Origin: Thiofaba sp039822285
GTDB lineage: Bacteria; Pseudomonadota; Gammaproteobacteria; Halothiobacillales; Halothiobacillaceae
Length of the DNA: 64,000 nucleotides
Direction of reading: 5' to 3'
Assembly (NCBI RefSeq): GCF_039822285.1
Contig: NZ_JBAJEY010000002.1
Location: 186,001 to 250,000, forward strand
The notes beneath the pieces were generated by a model. The model was not told the origin of the DNA. It did no database searches and was given only the letters and a program-made list of their open reading frames with translations. This document shows, piece by piece, positions 14,807 to 23,738 of the stretch (position 1 is its first letter; each line of letters starts with the position of its first letter). The position numbers and the translations under genes are program-made.

Positions 14807-16822
14807 ATGTCCGCCGATAGCCTCCGCCAGCGCCTCCTCGAACTCCGCCGCGAGATCGCCCGGCACGACTATGCCTATTATGTGCTCAACGCGCCGATCA
14901 TCCCGGACGCCGAATACGACCGGCTGATGCGCGAGTTGCTTAAGATCGAGGCCGGCCACCCCGAATGGGTCACGCCCGACTCCCCCAGCCAGCGCGTGGG
15001 CGGGGCGCCGCAGGCAGGCTTCGCCGAGGTGCGCCATGCCGTGCCGATGCTTTCGCTCGACAACGCCATGGGCGAGGATGAGCTCGCCGACTTCGACCGG
15101 CGGGTGCGTGAGCGCCTGGGGACGGACCACGCGGTGGAGTACAACGCCGAGCCCAAGATCGACGGCCTAGCCATCAGCCTGCGTTACGAGGACGGCCTGC
15201 TGGTGCGTGCCGCAACCCGCGGCGACGGTGAGCGCGGCGAGGACGTGACGGCGAACGTGCGCACCGTGCATGCCATCCCGCTGCGCCTGATGGGCGAAGG
15301 CTGGCCGAAGGTCCTGGAGGTGCGCGGCGAGGTCTACATGCCGCGCAAGGGCCTGGCCGCGCTCAACGCGCGGCTGGCGCGGGCGGGCGAGAAGACCTTC
15401 GCCAACCCGCGCAACGCTGCCGCCGGCAGCCTGCGTCAGCTCGACTCGCGCATCACCGCCACCCGTCCTTTGAGCTTCTTCGCCTACGGCTGGGGCGAGG
15501 TGGACGGCCTCGCCCTCCCCGAACGGCACAGCACCATGCTCGAACGCCTGCGCGAATGGGGCCTGCCGGTGAACCCGCTCAATCAAGTCGTTCACGGCCT
15601 TGCCGGGGCCAAGGACTATGCCGCACGAATTCTGGCGAAGCGCGATGCACTCGACTACGACATCGACGGCGCCGTATTCAAGGTCGACCGGCTGGCGGAT
15701 CAGCGCGAGCTTGGCTTCATCGCCCGCGCCCCTCGCTGGGCGGTGGCGTTCAAATTCCCGCCCGAGGAGGAGCTGACCGAGCTGCTGGATGTTGAGTGGC
15801 AGGTCGGGCGCACCGGCGCGCTCACCCCCGTCGCCCGGCTCAAGCCCGTCCGCGTGGGCGGGGTCACGGTCAGCAATGCCACCCTGCACAACATGGACAT
15901 GATCCGGCAGAAGGACGTGCGCCTTGGCGACACCGTGATCGTGCGGCGTGCGGGCGACGTGATCCCGGAGATCGTGGGCAGCGTGCCCGAACGCCGCCCC
16001 CCCCACGCGCGCGCGATCACCGCGCCAGCCGCCTGTCCGGTGTGCGGTTCGCATGTCGAGCAGGTCGAGGGCGAGGCGGTGGCGCGCTGCACCGGCGGGC
16101 TGTACTGCCCCGCCCAGCGCCGCGAGGCCATCCGCCACTTCGCCTCGCGCCGGGCGATGGACATCGACGGCTTGGGCGAGAAGCTCATTGCCCAACTGGA
16201 CGAGGCCGGGCTGGTCAAACGCCTGGACGACCTCTACCGTCTCAAGCTCGCGGACATCGCCGCGCTGGAGCGGATGGGTGAGAAGTCCGCGCAAAACCTG
16301 CTGGAGGCCATCGAAAAGTCCAAGCACACCACCCTGGCGCGCTTCCTCTACGCCCTCGGGATCCGTGAGGTCGGCGAGGCCACGGCGCAGAACCTCGCCC
16401 GTCACTTTGGCACGCTTGAGTCGATTATGGATGCCTCGATCGAACAACTCATGAACGTTCCCGACGTCGGCCCCATCGTTGCGGAGCACATCAAAGACTT
16501 CTTTGCTGAACCGCACAACCGCGAGGTCATTGCCGGCCTGTTGGCGGCAGGCATCCATTGGGACAGCCCTGCGCACAGGGCGGGCGAGCAACCCTTGGCG
16601 GGCAAGACCTACGTCATCACTGGCGTGTTGACCGGACTTACCCGCGAGGAGGCCAAGGCACGGCTCGAAGCCCTGGGGGCCAAGGTCACCGACAGCGTAT
16701 CAAAAAAGACCAGTGCGCTGATTGCCGGAGAAAGCGCGGGCAGCAAGCTCGCCAAGGCCCAGGCGCTAGGCATTCCAGTGCTGGATCAAACCCAGTTTGA
16801 AGCCCTGTTGGCAGGCCGTTGA
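14807..16822 (+). CDS. ligA: NAD-dependent DNA ligase LigA
   Basis: LigA seals nicks in replication and repair using NAD. The 671-residue length is typical. The AMP-accepting lysine lies in KIDG (Lys117). The OB fold follows, then a four-cysteine zinc finger (CPVCG to YCPAQ, near residues 408-435), helix-hairpin-helix repeats, and a C-terminal BRCT domain from about residue 595. The ATG at 14807 is the start because the ORF upstream overlaps zipA and the terminator hairpin. The stop codon lies inside a 40-base perfect palindrome. Confidence 0.97.
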   Translation: MSADSLRQRLLELRREIARHDYAYYVLNAPIIPDAEYDRLMRELLKIEAGHPEWVTPDSPSQRVGGAPQAGFAEVRHAVPMLSLDNAMGEDELADFDRRVRERLGTDHAVEYNAEPKIDGLAISLRYEDGLLVRAATRGDGERGEDVTANVRTVHAIPLRLMGEGWPKVLEVRGEVYMPRKGLAALNARLARAGEKTFANPRNAAAGSLRQLDSRITATRPLSFFAYGWGEVDGLALPERHSTMLERLREWGLPVNPLNQVVHGLAGAKDYAARILAKRDALDYDIDGAVFKVDRLADQRELGFIARAPRWAVAFKFPPEEELTELLDVEWQVGRTGALTPVARLKPVRVGGVTVSNATLHNMDMIRQKDVRLGDTVIVRRAGDVIPEIVGSVPERRPPHARAITAPAACPVCGSHVEQVEGEAVARCTGGLYCPAQRREAIRHFASRRAMDIDGLGEKLIAQLDEAGLVKRLDDLYRLKLADIAALERMGEKSAQNLLEAIEKSKHTTLARFLYALGIREVGEATAQNLARHFGTLESIMDASIEQLMNVPDVGPIVAEHIKDFFAEPHNREVIAGLLAAGIHWDSPAHRAGEQPLAGKTYVITGVLTGLTREEAKARLEALGAKVTDSVSKKTSALIAGESAGSKLAKAQALGIPVLDQTQFEALLAGR

Positions 16823-16847
16823 AAAACGTTTTTCAACGGCCTGCCAA
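16808..16847. repeat. 40-bp perfect palindrome spanning the ligA stop codon
   Basis: Bases 16808-16847 equal their own reverse complement without a spacer. The left half encodes the last residues of LigA (LLAGR) and the stop. The centre is AAAAACGTTTTT. A half-copy of the right arm (TTTTTTCAACGGACTG) occurs at about 16936-16953. In RNA it would form a very stable hairpin and could act as a terminator or RNA 3'-end stabiliser, though no T tract follows. Confidence 0.85.
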
Positions 16848-17107
16848 ACGCCGGGTAAGCGCGGCGCCCTCGCCGCGATAAGGTAGCCCAAAACGGTCCA
16901 TCGGACCGAGGGCGGGCCTCCTACAACCCAACAGAAGTTTTTTTCAACGGACTGTTAACAGCCTATGGAAAGGTCTTTTCAAAGCCCTCGACTGCGGCAG
17001 GACAGCCTTGTGCGAACTGCGTGCCGTGGCGACAAGAGGCAGGGCCTTGATCGCAGCAGAACGCCGCTCCCACAGGTATGGTCATCGGACAGGCTTTTGC
17101 CGTCCCA
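16848..17107. repeat. Gap with REP-like units between ligA and mshQ
   Basis: No gene is seen in these 260 bases. They contain a GCGGCGCCCTCGCCGCGAT unit (16861-16879), a small hairpin CGGTCC-ATC-GGACCG (16894-16908), and an inverted unit ending CCTCCTACA (16910-16925). A reverse unit from ATCGCAGCAG to CTCCCACAG lies at 17050-17075. All but the hairpin resemble the repeats after der. The gap separates two convergent transcripts. Confidence 0.6.
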
Positions 17108-20100
17108 TCAATTCCAGCGCTCACGCAGGTAGATGACACTCTTGTTGCCGCGATACATACCCCACGAAGCGCGACCTACCGGGTTATCGTCATGCGCGCC
17201 ATCGCCATCCCAGTCATAGCGCAACCAAGGTTGCTTCCCCGTCTCATTGACCCCGAGCATAGGCGTGATATCGACAAAACCAGCATGGCCCGCCCCTGGC
17301 GCACTCAAGTCAAGGTTCAAGGCACCGGATGAGAACGTACCCCACCCACTCAATGTGGTTGAACCACCGCCCACACTGATGCTGCCCGTGGTCTGGTTTT
17401 GCTGCTGATTATTATCCAGCCGCACCAGGGAGGGGCTATCCAGCTTGGTGCAACCATCTAGCTGATTCTGGATAAATGTGCTGCCATCGTAATACTCCGC
17501 CAGTACAGGCAAGGTCAAAGACTGGGTTTCCAAGAACTGGTGCGCCTGCCCAAGCTTCATCCGCCCCGCACGCAACAATGTCTGCCCCTCATTCGAACCG
17601 GATGCCGCACCCGTGTCAGCATCGTTGGCGCGAACCTGAAGGGTCGCCGGGGCGGTTGTTTTACTTGAAAACTCAAAGGCAATCTTTTTGTTTGCCATGA
17701 GGTCAGCCTCTCCAGCGTTGAAATCGGAGGACTCCACACACTGGGTGCACGCCAGGAAATCGCGAGTAAACTGACCGCTCGTCCCCGTGACATTGGACAG
17801 GCCGACCGGTTTTGCAAACGAGCCTTGGTAATTCTGCACGGTGCCACTCGCGCTATTTTTCGCGGTGACCTTCAAACCAAAGGGCTGGCCAGAGTAGCTA
17901 AAGCCCGTACAGGCATCGCTGACCTCGGTGTCAAAATGATGCGGTATAAACCGACCAAACCAATCGCTGGGGTTGGTATTGCCAAATTTGCAACCATACT
18001 TCGTATTCCCATCCTGTGTATTGGAAAAATCATTCGTGCAATCCCCGCCCGCGCTATCGACCTGAGTGAAATCATCGTCATACACACCTTCAGCACCCAG
18101 GCGAAAATAACCTACCTCGCTGTAAGTGAAGGCATGCCCTACCGCCTCACCTGTATTGCGGGGGGCTGGATCAAAGCCGCCAAGGAGCGCCCCCAGGGCC
18201 TGCGCACCAGCGTGAGCCTCAAGCTTGGAAGCGTCGGTCTTGGGTGTGCCGTCATAACCCGTTATGGCCAAGGCGCGTAGATCAAAAGGATCTGAACCCG
18301 CCTTAAGACGTGGCGCACCATTGGGGTCTGCACCATGGCTAGTGTCTGCTGTCGCCACCGTGGTCGTCACGGAGGAAAATGCGGTTGGACGAATGGCAAA
18401 GCCATCTGTTGAACAGGCTACTTTGCTTGGGGTCACCGTAGTGTCAGTCACCCGGCATTTCACATGACGCCAGGCTTGGTTGACCGTCATCGATGCAAGG
18501 GACTTGCGCCCCTGATCGCTGCTGGTAAAAGTCACGGTCTGCGAAATGGCTGGATTAAGCGCAGGCAAGCTGCTGCAGGCGCCACCGCCAGAGGCATCCA
18601 CCAGCTCAACCCACACCGAGCGCGGGCTTCCCCCGCTTGTCACATAGTTTGTTTCCCGGGTGCCATCGGCCCTAAGTGCCGCCACATCAACGCTAAACGC
18701 AGTGCCTGCAAGCTTGGTATACAAGCGCCCAGTGCGCAGATCGTTGCCCGAGCTGGGCTCGCGCGCCTCAAGGCAGGTAAAGCTCTCAGCACAGGCGGAA
18801 AAGACCATCTGACAGCTTTCCGTTGAACCACGGAAACAGCGCGTAGGGTTGGTGGCGGTGGGGGAGGTGGCGCTCGCCCCCAAGGTGATGGTCGAGGCGC
18901 TAGACACGCTCAGATTGAGCGTGGCTGAACCGCCGCTGATGGTGATGGGATCCGCTGACCAGCCGCTCGAAGGCGAGGTCAGGTCCACCGTCACATCGCC
19001 GGTAAAGAGCGTGGAGCAGGCGGCATCCGCACAGGCCTTGATGGTCAGAGACTCAGGCTGACAAGTCAGCCCCTCACCGTCGTGCTCGATGCGGATATGA
19101 TCCGGTCCAGCCGTCGTGAGCGGACAGGGACTTAATGCCGAAGAAGGGATCAGGCTAAAATTCCCAGAGGTACCATCGGGCTCATCCCAAAACAGCCTGG
19201 CATATGCCTGCCCGCCCCGTTCATAGTGCTCCAGCATGATAGGGACCGCATTCCCGGCAATAAGTGTCACGGGTGAGGATGTATCGTAGCGAGGCGCATG
19301 ATCATTCCAGGCATCCAGGACCTTGCTTCCGTTCACCCAGAGGCGAATGCCATCGTCGCTGTACGTTTGGAAGACATGCGACCCGGTACGCGAGGGGATC
19401 AGATAACCCTCCCAGCGCACGCTAAAATCATCCCCGCGCGGCAAAACATCAGGAGTTGACGTTACCCATGAAAAGTCAACTGTCGCGTCATTTCTCTTAA
19501 CCCAGGGGCCCTGATGATAATTTCTCTGGATGGCGTATTGCGAATAATAGGTGCCAACAAGACCCGCCCTTCCCGAAATAGGGCGCGTTGTTGGATTGGG
19601 ATTGATCGTACGCCCACTTGCAGTTTGTACGTCCTTGATCTGAAGTTGATAAGTCCCGCCAGCTTGTAGGTTCTTATTAAGCGCAAGGGTCACGCTATAA
19701 CCATCCGCAGAAAGCGTGGCGGAGGTGACCTCAAGCCCCGGCGTCGAGGAAGAAGAAAAACTGTAATTCTGTTTCCGATCGGCGCTACCTGAGGCTACGG
19801 GATAAGAATATTGTACTGTCAGTTGGTTGGTGCTCCCGCAGGGCTGGAGCACTCCCTGCACATAAGGCTGGGGGCGAAAGAGGAGGGCCGAATTTGGCGT
19901 AACAGCATTCTGGTTATAGGAATGCTTGATAAAATCATCATTGGTCACCTCAATGCCAATCGTCGCATCCACTCCATTACCATTTCCTGCGCCATATTGA
20001 AACTTGATCTCCCCCGTCTCATACAAAATAACCTGGACATTATACTGACCGGTATTAAGGTAGTGCGGGACGGCATTCCAACTGACCACCAAACGGCGCT

Positions 20101-20500
20101 GGGGCGCACTGCCAAACGTGCCATAGGTCACACTCCCGCCCGCCGCGGGATTCAGGTCATCCCAATAGGGCATGATCAGGGCAGAGGTGGTTTCCGTCAA
20201 ATTCGACGTAGGAAGGTTCGCGTTGTTATAATCACTCACCCCCGCAAGCAAGGAAAGCAATCCATTAGACGATATATAGATCTTATTAAACATCTCCCCA
20301 GCAAAGGGAAAATCAAAGCCGATATTAATTTGGCTGGCACAATCATCACAATTAAGACCCGGAACGGGTGTGGATACCGTTTCCCATTGAAAACTAGCCG
20401 TTACCTTGTCGAAATTGGCCTTGGTGACAGCATAAGCCGGTGCGAACAAGAAAAACCAGACGAACAAACTTGATAAGGTCAACCCCAGTAGCCTATCCAT
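17108..20500 (-). CDS. mshQ: MSHA pilus protein MshQ with PA14 domain
   Basis: MshQ is the large exported protein at the end of MSHA loci and is thought to be a pilus-associated adhesin. The 1130-residue product starts with a signal peptide (about residues 1-24, ending AYA). A PA14 domain follows at about residues 320-460 (GLVGTYYSQY, then FSVRWEGYLIPSRTGSHVFQ, then DDGIRLWVNG). The C-terminal 600 residues match the MshQ-type DUF6701 layout (DGFAIRPT, then GCKFGNTNPSDWFGRFIPHHF, then PWLRYDWDGDG). The ATG at 20500 overlaps the mshP stop by one base. GC content is clearly below that of the neighbours. PA14 domains often bind sugars, so a carbohydrate-binding role is inferred. Confidence 0.9.
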   Translation of the reverse strand: MDRLLGLTLSSLFVWFFLFAPAYAVTKANFDKVTASFQWETVSTPVPGLNCDDCASQINIGFDFPFAGEMFNKIYISSNGLLSLLAGVSDYNNANLPTSNLTETTSALIMPYWDDLNPAAGGSVTYGTFGSAPQRRLVVSWNAVPHYLNTGQYNVQVILYETGEIKFQYGAGNGNGVDATIGIEVTNDDFIKHSYNQNAVTPNSALLFRPQPYVQGVLQPCGSTNQLTVQYSYPVASGSADRKQNYSFSSSSTPGLEVTSATLSADGYSVTLALNKNLQAGGTYQLQIKDVQTASGRTINPNPTTRPISGRAGLVGTYYSQYAIQRNYHQGPWVKRNDATVDFSWVTSTPDVLPRGDDFSVRWEGYLIPSRTGSHVFQTYSDDGIRLWVNGSKVLDAWNDHAPRYDTSSPVTLIAGNAVPIMLEHYERGGQAYARLFWDEPDGTSGNFSLIPSSALSPCPLTTAGPDHIRIEHDGEGLTCQPESLTIKACADAACSTLFTGDVTVDLTSPSSGWSADPITISGGSATLNLSVSSASTITLGASATSPTATNPTRCFRGSTESCQMVFSACAESFTCLEAREPSSGNDLRTGRLYTKLAGTAFSVDVAALRADGTRETNYVTSGGSPRSVWVELVDASGGGACSSLPALNPAISQTVTFTSSDQGRKSLASMTVNQAWRHVKCRVTDTTVTPSKVACSTDGFAIRPTAFSSVTTTVATADTSHGADPNGAPRLKAGSDPFDLRALAITGYDGTPKTDASKLEAHAGAQALGALLGGFDPAPRNTGEAVGHAFTYSEVGYFRLGAEGVYDDDFTQVDSAGGDCTNDFSNTQDGNTKYGCKFGNTNPSDWFGRFIPHHFDTEVSDACTGFSYSGQPFGLKVTAKNSASGTVQNYQGSFAKPVGLSNVTGTSGQFTRDFLACTQCVESSDFNAGEADLMANKKIAFEFSSKTTAPATLQVRANDADTGAASGSNEGQTLLRAGRMKLGQAHQFLETQSLTLPVLAEYYDGSTFIQNQLDGCTKLDSPSLVRLDNNQQQNQTTGSISVGGGSTTLSGWGTFSSGALNLDLSAPGAGHAGFVDITPMLGVNETGKQPWLRYDWDGDGAHDDNPVGRASWGMYRGNKSVIYLRERWN

Positions 20501-20901
20501 CACGCCCCTCCTGTCTTGACCCATACACTCATTTGCATGGTACGCACCAATTCCACACCCATGACGGTGCTGCCGCGTGCTTCGCTTTGCACATGATAGG
20601 CCGTATAGGTGCCTGCACCCTCCGTCACAGGGGAGGCAGCCTGGCAGGTCACAGTCACGGCAACACCTTCAACCACGAGGTTCTGGCTCGCCAAGCACTG
20701 AGGCGAACTGCCTTGGGTGAGCTGGCTGCGCCCCCACTCCAGTCCAGCGCGCGCCGCATAATAGGCCTGCCGCCCATCATGGGCCATAGCCTGCCCTAGG
20801 TGTTGAGTGGTAGCGAGCTGGCTCATCGAAAGACCAAGGCCTGCCAGGACGACCAACACGAACACAACGGTGATGATGGAAAAGCCGCCGGTCCTTTTCA
20901 T
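20500..20901 (-). CDS. mshP: MSHA biogenesis protein MshP
   Basis: MshP is a minor pilin-like protein of the MSHA pilus, comparable to PilX. The 133-residue product has a short basic leader (MKRTGG) and then the hydrophobic helix FSIITVVFVLVVLAGLGLSMSQLA without the usual Glu at position 5. It continues with the conserved YYAARAGLEWG segment found in PilX/MshP. It overlaps mshO by four bases and mshQ by one base, which indicates translational coupling. Confidence 0.88.
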   Translation of the reverse strand: MKRTGGFSIITVVFVLVVLAGLGLSMSQLATTQHLGQAMAHDGRQAYYAARAGLEWGRSQLTQGSSPQCLASQNLVVEGVAVTVTCQAASPVTEGAGTYTAYHVQSEARGSTVMGVELVRTMQMSVWVKTGGA

Positions 20902-21743
20902 GGCGCGTTGATCACATGGGCCTGGTAGAGGAGGGTGATGCTCTCGCCCTGGTCGCTCAAGCCGAGGCGCAGGGTTACCACACCCGAGCGTTCCTGATTC
21001 CCTGCAACGTAGTCCATCTGACAGACGCTGACATGTTCTGCGAGAAGGCTACCCTCGCCGGTAAAACCGGTGGGCTGGTTTACCGCGTAGCCATAGCCCG
21101 TATGGCGACGCAATTGCCCGTTGTTGCAATAGAACGTCACTGGCCCACTGCTCGGCACGACCTCAAAACGCTGGGCGATGAGTGATGGATGGGGAAAGCG
21201 CTTGGCGGCCGCAAGCTGAATACGACTACCTACCGTAGTGATGGCCTCGCGGTTGTCGCCACGGTAAGCGTTGGTCACAGGGCCGGTGGCGGTGGTGTTG
21301 TAAATGACAACCGCATCCCCCGCTTGAGCCTGCCCGGTCTGTAGCCCCCCCACGACATCGAAGCTCGAATCGCTCTGGGTAAAGTCGAGGATATCCTCGA
21401 TCGCGGCGTTATTGGGATCTTGTGCAGCGCGATAACGCCCCCCATCCACGGTGGGTATAAACTCCAGATACTGCCCCCCGCCTGCGACCCTCACGCTATT
21501 GGGCAAGGCGTGACGCAATTCACGCACCATGCGGGTGAGCGCCGTATCGGCCTCGGCCACGAGCTGGGCTCGCCTGGCCTGATCCTCGTAGGCGCGGATG
21601 GGGTTGAGGATGATGCCCGTGGTGAGTGCGGCCATGATGCCCAGCACAACAAGCACCACAACCAGCTCAAGCAGGGTAAAACCCAGCTCCCCTCCGAAGA
21701 GGGGGCTCGGTAATCCACGAGGGCAAGATTCATAAGGGCTCAT
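20898..21743 (-). CDS. mshO: MSHA pseudopilin MshO
   Basis: The 281-residue product is a type IV prepilin-like protein with a cleavage site before FTLLELVVVLVVLG (Phe after Gly, Glu at position 5). It has a large globular domain, as in PilW/MshO proteins, which contribute to the pilus tip and to assembly priming. I chose ATG at 21743, overlapping the mshD stop by 14 bases. A longer reading (to 21824) would bury the leader. It overlaps mshP by four bases. Confidence 0.88.
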   Translation of the reverse strand: MSPYESCPRGLPSPLFGGELGFTLLELVVVLVVLGIMAALTTGIILNPIRAYEDQARRAQLVAEADTALTRMVRELRHALPNSVRVAGGGQYLEFIPTVDGGRYRAAQDPNNAAIEDILDFTQSDSSFDVVGGLQTGQAQAGDAVVIYNTTATGPVTNAYRGDNREAITTVGSRIQLAAAKRFPHPSLIAQRFEVVPSSGPVTFYCNNGQLRRHTGYGYAVNQPTGFTGEGSLLAEHVSVCQMDYVAGNQERSGVVTLRLGLSDQGESITLLYQAHVINAP

Positions 21744-22203
21744 CTTGCATCCTCCAACCCACCAAACTCGCCCGTGCGCCATCATCACGGGCATGTGTGA
21801 CGCTAACGGCGATCTTGCAGCCACTGACGCCTTGCAAGCTGTCGCTCACCGCCGCCACCTGCACGCGGTAATCTTCAAGGCCCGCCAAGGGATGGCCTTG
21901 CACATCGTTCGGCGGTGAATCATCCAGGCCGTCATAATCCGCCACTTCATCCCAGTCCGCCCGTGGTAGTCCACTGGCGGGCGTGCTGGCGCTGCAATTG
22001 ACTGGATTGCCCTTGCTAAGAATCTCCTCCAGGTAACCCTCCGCCAAGGCAAGGGCCTGTTGCCTGAGCATGGGATCGGCGCTCTTGGCCACGGTTTGGC
22101 TATACACCAACAGGATGCCTGCCAAGCCGATGGAGAGGATGACCACAGCCAGAACCAGCTCGATCAGGGTAAAACCGTGAGCGCCTGCGCGTTCAGTGCA
22201 CAT
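21730..22203 (-). CDS. mshD: MSHA pseudopilin MshD
   Basis: The 157-residue product is a minor pilin of the PilV/MshD type. After the leader MCTERAGAHG comes FTLIELVLAVVILSIGLAGILLVYSQTV. The rest includes the conserved LRQQALALAEGYLEEIL segment and ends in two strands. Two cysteines in the globular part may form a disulfide. It overlaps mshC by 11 bases and mshO by 14, so the minor pilins are tightly coupled. Confidence 0.88.
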   Translation of the reverse strand: MCTERAGAHGFTLIELVLAVVILSIGLAGILLVYSQTVAKSADPMLRQQALALAEGYLEEILSKGNPVNCSASTPASGLPRADWDEVADYDGLDDSPPNDVQGHPLAGLEDYRVQVAAVSDSLQGVSGCKIAVSVTHARDDGARASLVGWRMQDEPL

Positions 22204-22678
22204 AGCCCGTCTCTGGCTCGATGGTGAGGGTATGTGAGCCGATGGCCAGGCTCCCTGAAGCAGACGGGCGACCTAAGCCATCAAAGGTAAGACTGGAAAT
22301 GCTGGTTGCGATGCTTACCCCTTGAGGAGCCAGACCTTGACCACGGGCCGATCCATCCCAAGGCAAGCCCTTGGCGGGGTTATTCAGATAGCTACTGCCC
22401 GGGCAACTATCGCCTTGGCAGACGCGAAAGGCGCTGGGACTTAGGGCCACCGTCACGTGCGCATTGGCCGCGATCGCCGCCTGACGTGCATAACGCACGG
22501 CGGAGAGGGTCTCCTCAAAGTAGCCATATTCATTGAATGCCGCATCCTTGAGGCGTGGGACGGCCACAACGGCAAGGATGCCGAGCAGGACCATCACCAT
22601 GACCAGCTCGATGAGGGTGAAGCCTCCCGCCCAAGAAAAAGGCGGCTTTCGAGCCGCCTTTTTGCTCAGCACAGCCAT
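22193..22678 (-). CDS. mshC: MSHA pseudopilin MshC (GspH/FimT-like)
   Basis: The 161-residue product is a minor pilin with the methylation segment FTLIELVMVMVLLGILAVVAVPR and a globular domain with the disulfide-type pair in VCQGDSCPG. It is the fourth Msh pilin-like gene and lies just after mshA. I chose ATG at 22678, with AGGA about 11 bases upstream; another ATG lies at 22690. The leader residues 4-13 (SKKAARKPPF) are encoded by a perfect terminator hairpin (22636-22663), so the gene start and a transcription terminator share the same bases. No later in-frame start exists before the pilin motif. Confidence 0.85.
   Translation of the reverse strand: MAVLSKKAARKPPFSWAGGFTLIELVMVMVLLGILAVVAVPRLKDAAFNEYGYFEETLSAVRYARQAAIAANAHVTVALSPSAFRVCQGDSCPGSSYLNNPAKGLPWDGSARGQGLAPQGVSIATSISSLTFDGLGRPSASGSLAIGSHTLTIEPETGYVH
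22636..22663 (-). terminator. Intrinsic terminator inside the start of mshC
   Basis: A perfect 12-base stem (AAAAAGGCGGCT at 22636-22647 with its complement at 22652-22663) has a four-base loop, TTCG on the plus strand. It carries A tracts and T tracts on both sides and so could work in both directions. On the minus strand it follows the major pilin gene mshA and precedes or overlaps the mshC coding start. It probably reduces transcription into the minor-pilin genes. Confidence 0.85.
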
Positions 22679-22706
22679 GTGTGCCGCCATCCTAGTGATT
22701 GATGAA

Positions 22707-23126
22707 TCAGTTCGTCAATTGCACAGGAATGTTGTCTTTGGACTTGGTCGTATCTGCTTTGCTGGTCAGCTTGCAGTAAGCGATAAGGTTGGTCGTATCC
22801 TTGCCTGTGGAGCCCGCTGTAATGGTGTATTTATCCAGCGAGCCCTTCTGCATGATGGTTTCCATCTTGTCGACCGTACAAACATCTCCGTTGGTAGCTC
22901 CGCTCAAAGCAACGCCTTTGGTTCCATTGGATGCCTTGTAGGCCGCGTAATTGATCGCAGCGGCCGAGGACATAGCCCCCGCCACGCCATCGAGGGCGGC
23001 ATTCTCAGCCTCCGCAGACAAATCGACGAACTTCGGCACCGCCACCGCGGCCAGGATACCAAGGATGACGATGACGACGACCAGTTCAATCAGGGTGAAG
23101 CCGCTTTGGGCGCGCGGGGTTTTCAT
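22707..23126 (-). CDS. mshA: MSHA major pilin MshA
   Basis: The 139-residue product is a type IVa pilin. The short leader MKTPRAQSG is cut before FTLIELVVVIVILGILAAVAVPKFVDL, with Glu at position 5 as required. The globular domain has two cysteines (near residues 82 and 118) that can form the D-loop disulfide. It is followed by a strong terminator, as expected for the most abundant pilin of the operon. The pilin at 23157-23624 precedes it by 30 bases; by gene order the upstream one is MshB and this one MshA. Confidence 0.85.
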   Translation of the reverse strand: MKTPRAQSGFTLIELVVVIVILGILAAVAVPKFVDLSAEAENAALDGVAGAMSSAAAINYAAYKASNGTKGVALSGATNGDVCTVDKMETIMQKGSLDKYTITAGSTGKDTTNLIAYCKLTSKADTTKSKDNIPVQLTN

Positions 23127-23156
23127 AGGTGAGTCCTCATAGAGAATGCGAATGGA

Positions 23157-23624
23157 TCAGCAGCCGGTATTGGTCACCGTGATGGTCGGCCGATCGTTGG
23201 CGGCCGCAGGGCTCGTGTAAGCCACGGTGCAGTTGGCCACATTCCTCCACTGGAAAGTGGAGGTGGTGCCGGCGTTCGTCACTGTCCAGTCGGTGGTCTT
23301 GTAGTCCACCACCTGGACGATACCGTTGTTGGTGCCGCCTTCCGGGTAGCCATAGTCGAGGGTGACGTTGGTCACGCCGTCCGAGTTGACGGCGAATACG
23401 ACGTTGGCGGCGGCGGTGTTGGCGCCATTGGCAAGGGCCTTGCCGTAGACGATGGCTGCGGCCGCCTTCATCGAGCCTTCCATGGCCGCCAGCTGGGCGA
23501 TGCGTGCGTCACGCTGGAGGTTGATGAACTTCGGCAGGGCGATGGCCGCCAGGATACCCAGGATGACAATGACGATGACCAGTTCGATCAAGGTGAAGCC
23601 GTTCTGACGACGCTCAAGACGCAT
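23157..23624 (-). CDS. mshB: MSHA pilin MshB
   Basis: The 155-residue product is a type IV pilin with leader MRLERRQNG and helix FTLIELVIVIVILGILAAIALPKFINL. The globular part contains an ANCTVAY strand and a terminal Cys that can form a disulfide. The start ATG at 23624 has a strong ribosome-binding site (GGAGG). The longer reading to 23720 is rejected because it would put 41 residues before the helix. It sits first in the mshB-mshA pair; which of the two is the main structural subunit cannot be decided from sequence alone. Confidence 0.85.
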   Translation of the reverse strand: MRLERRQNGFTLIELVIVIVILGILAAIALPKFINLQRDARIAQLAAMEGSMKAAAAIVYGKALANGANTAAANVVFAVNSDGVTNVTLDYGYPEGGTNNGIVQVVDYKTTDWTVTNAGTTSTFQWRNVANCTVAYTSPAAANDRPTITVTNTGC

Positions 23625-23738
23625 GCCTTTATCCTCCAGGCAATCATTCCGGTGAAACCACTGCGTTGCATGAAGCAACCATGGAACGCGGATTGGGCGC
23701 AGGGGAGGCCCAACCCGCATTCGCGCAATGGCATGGAT

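Noticed and set aside
15167..16591. A 474-codon minus-strand frame opposite ligA
   Set aside because: Shadow of the ligA codon pattern; no conserved motif.
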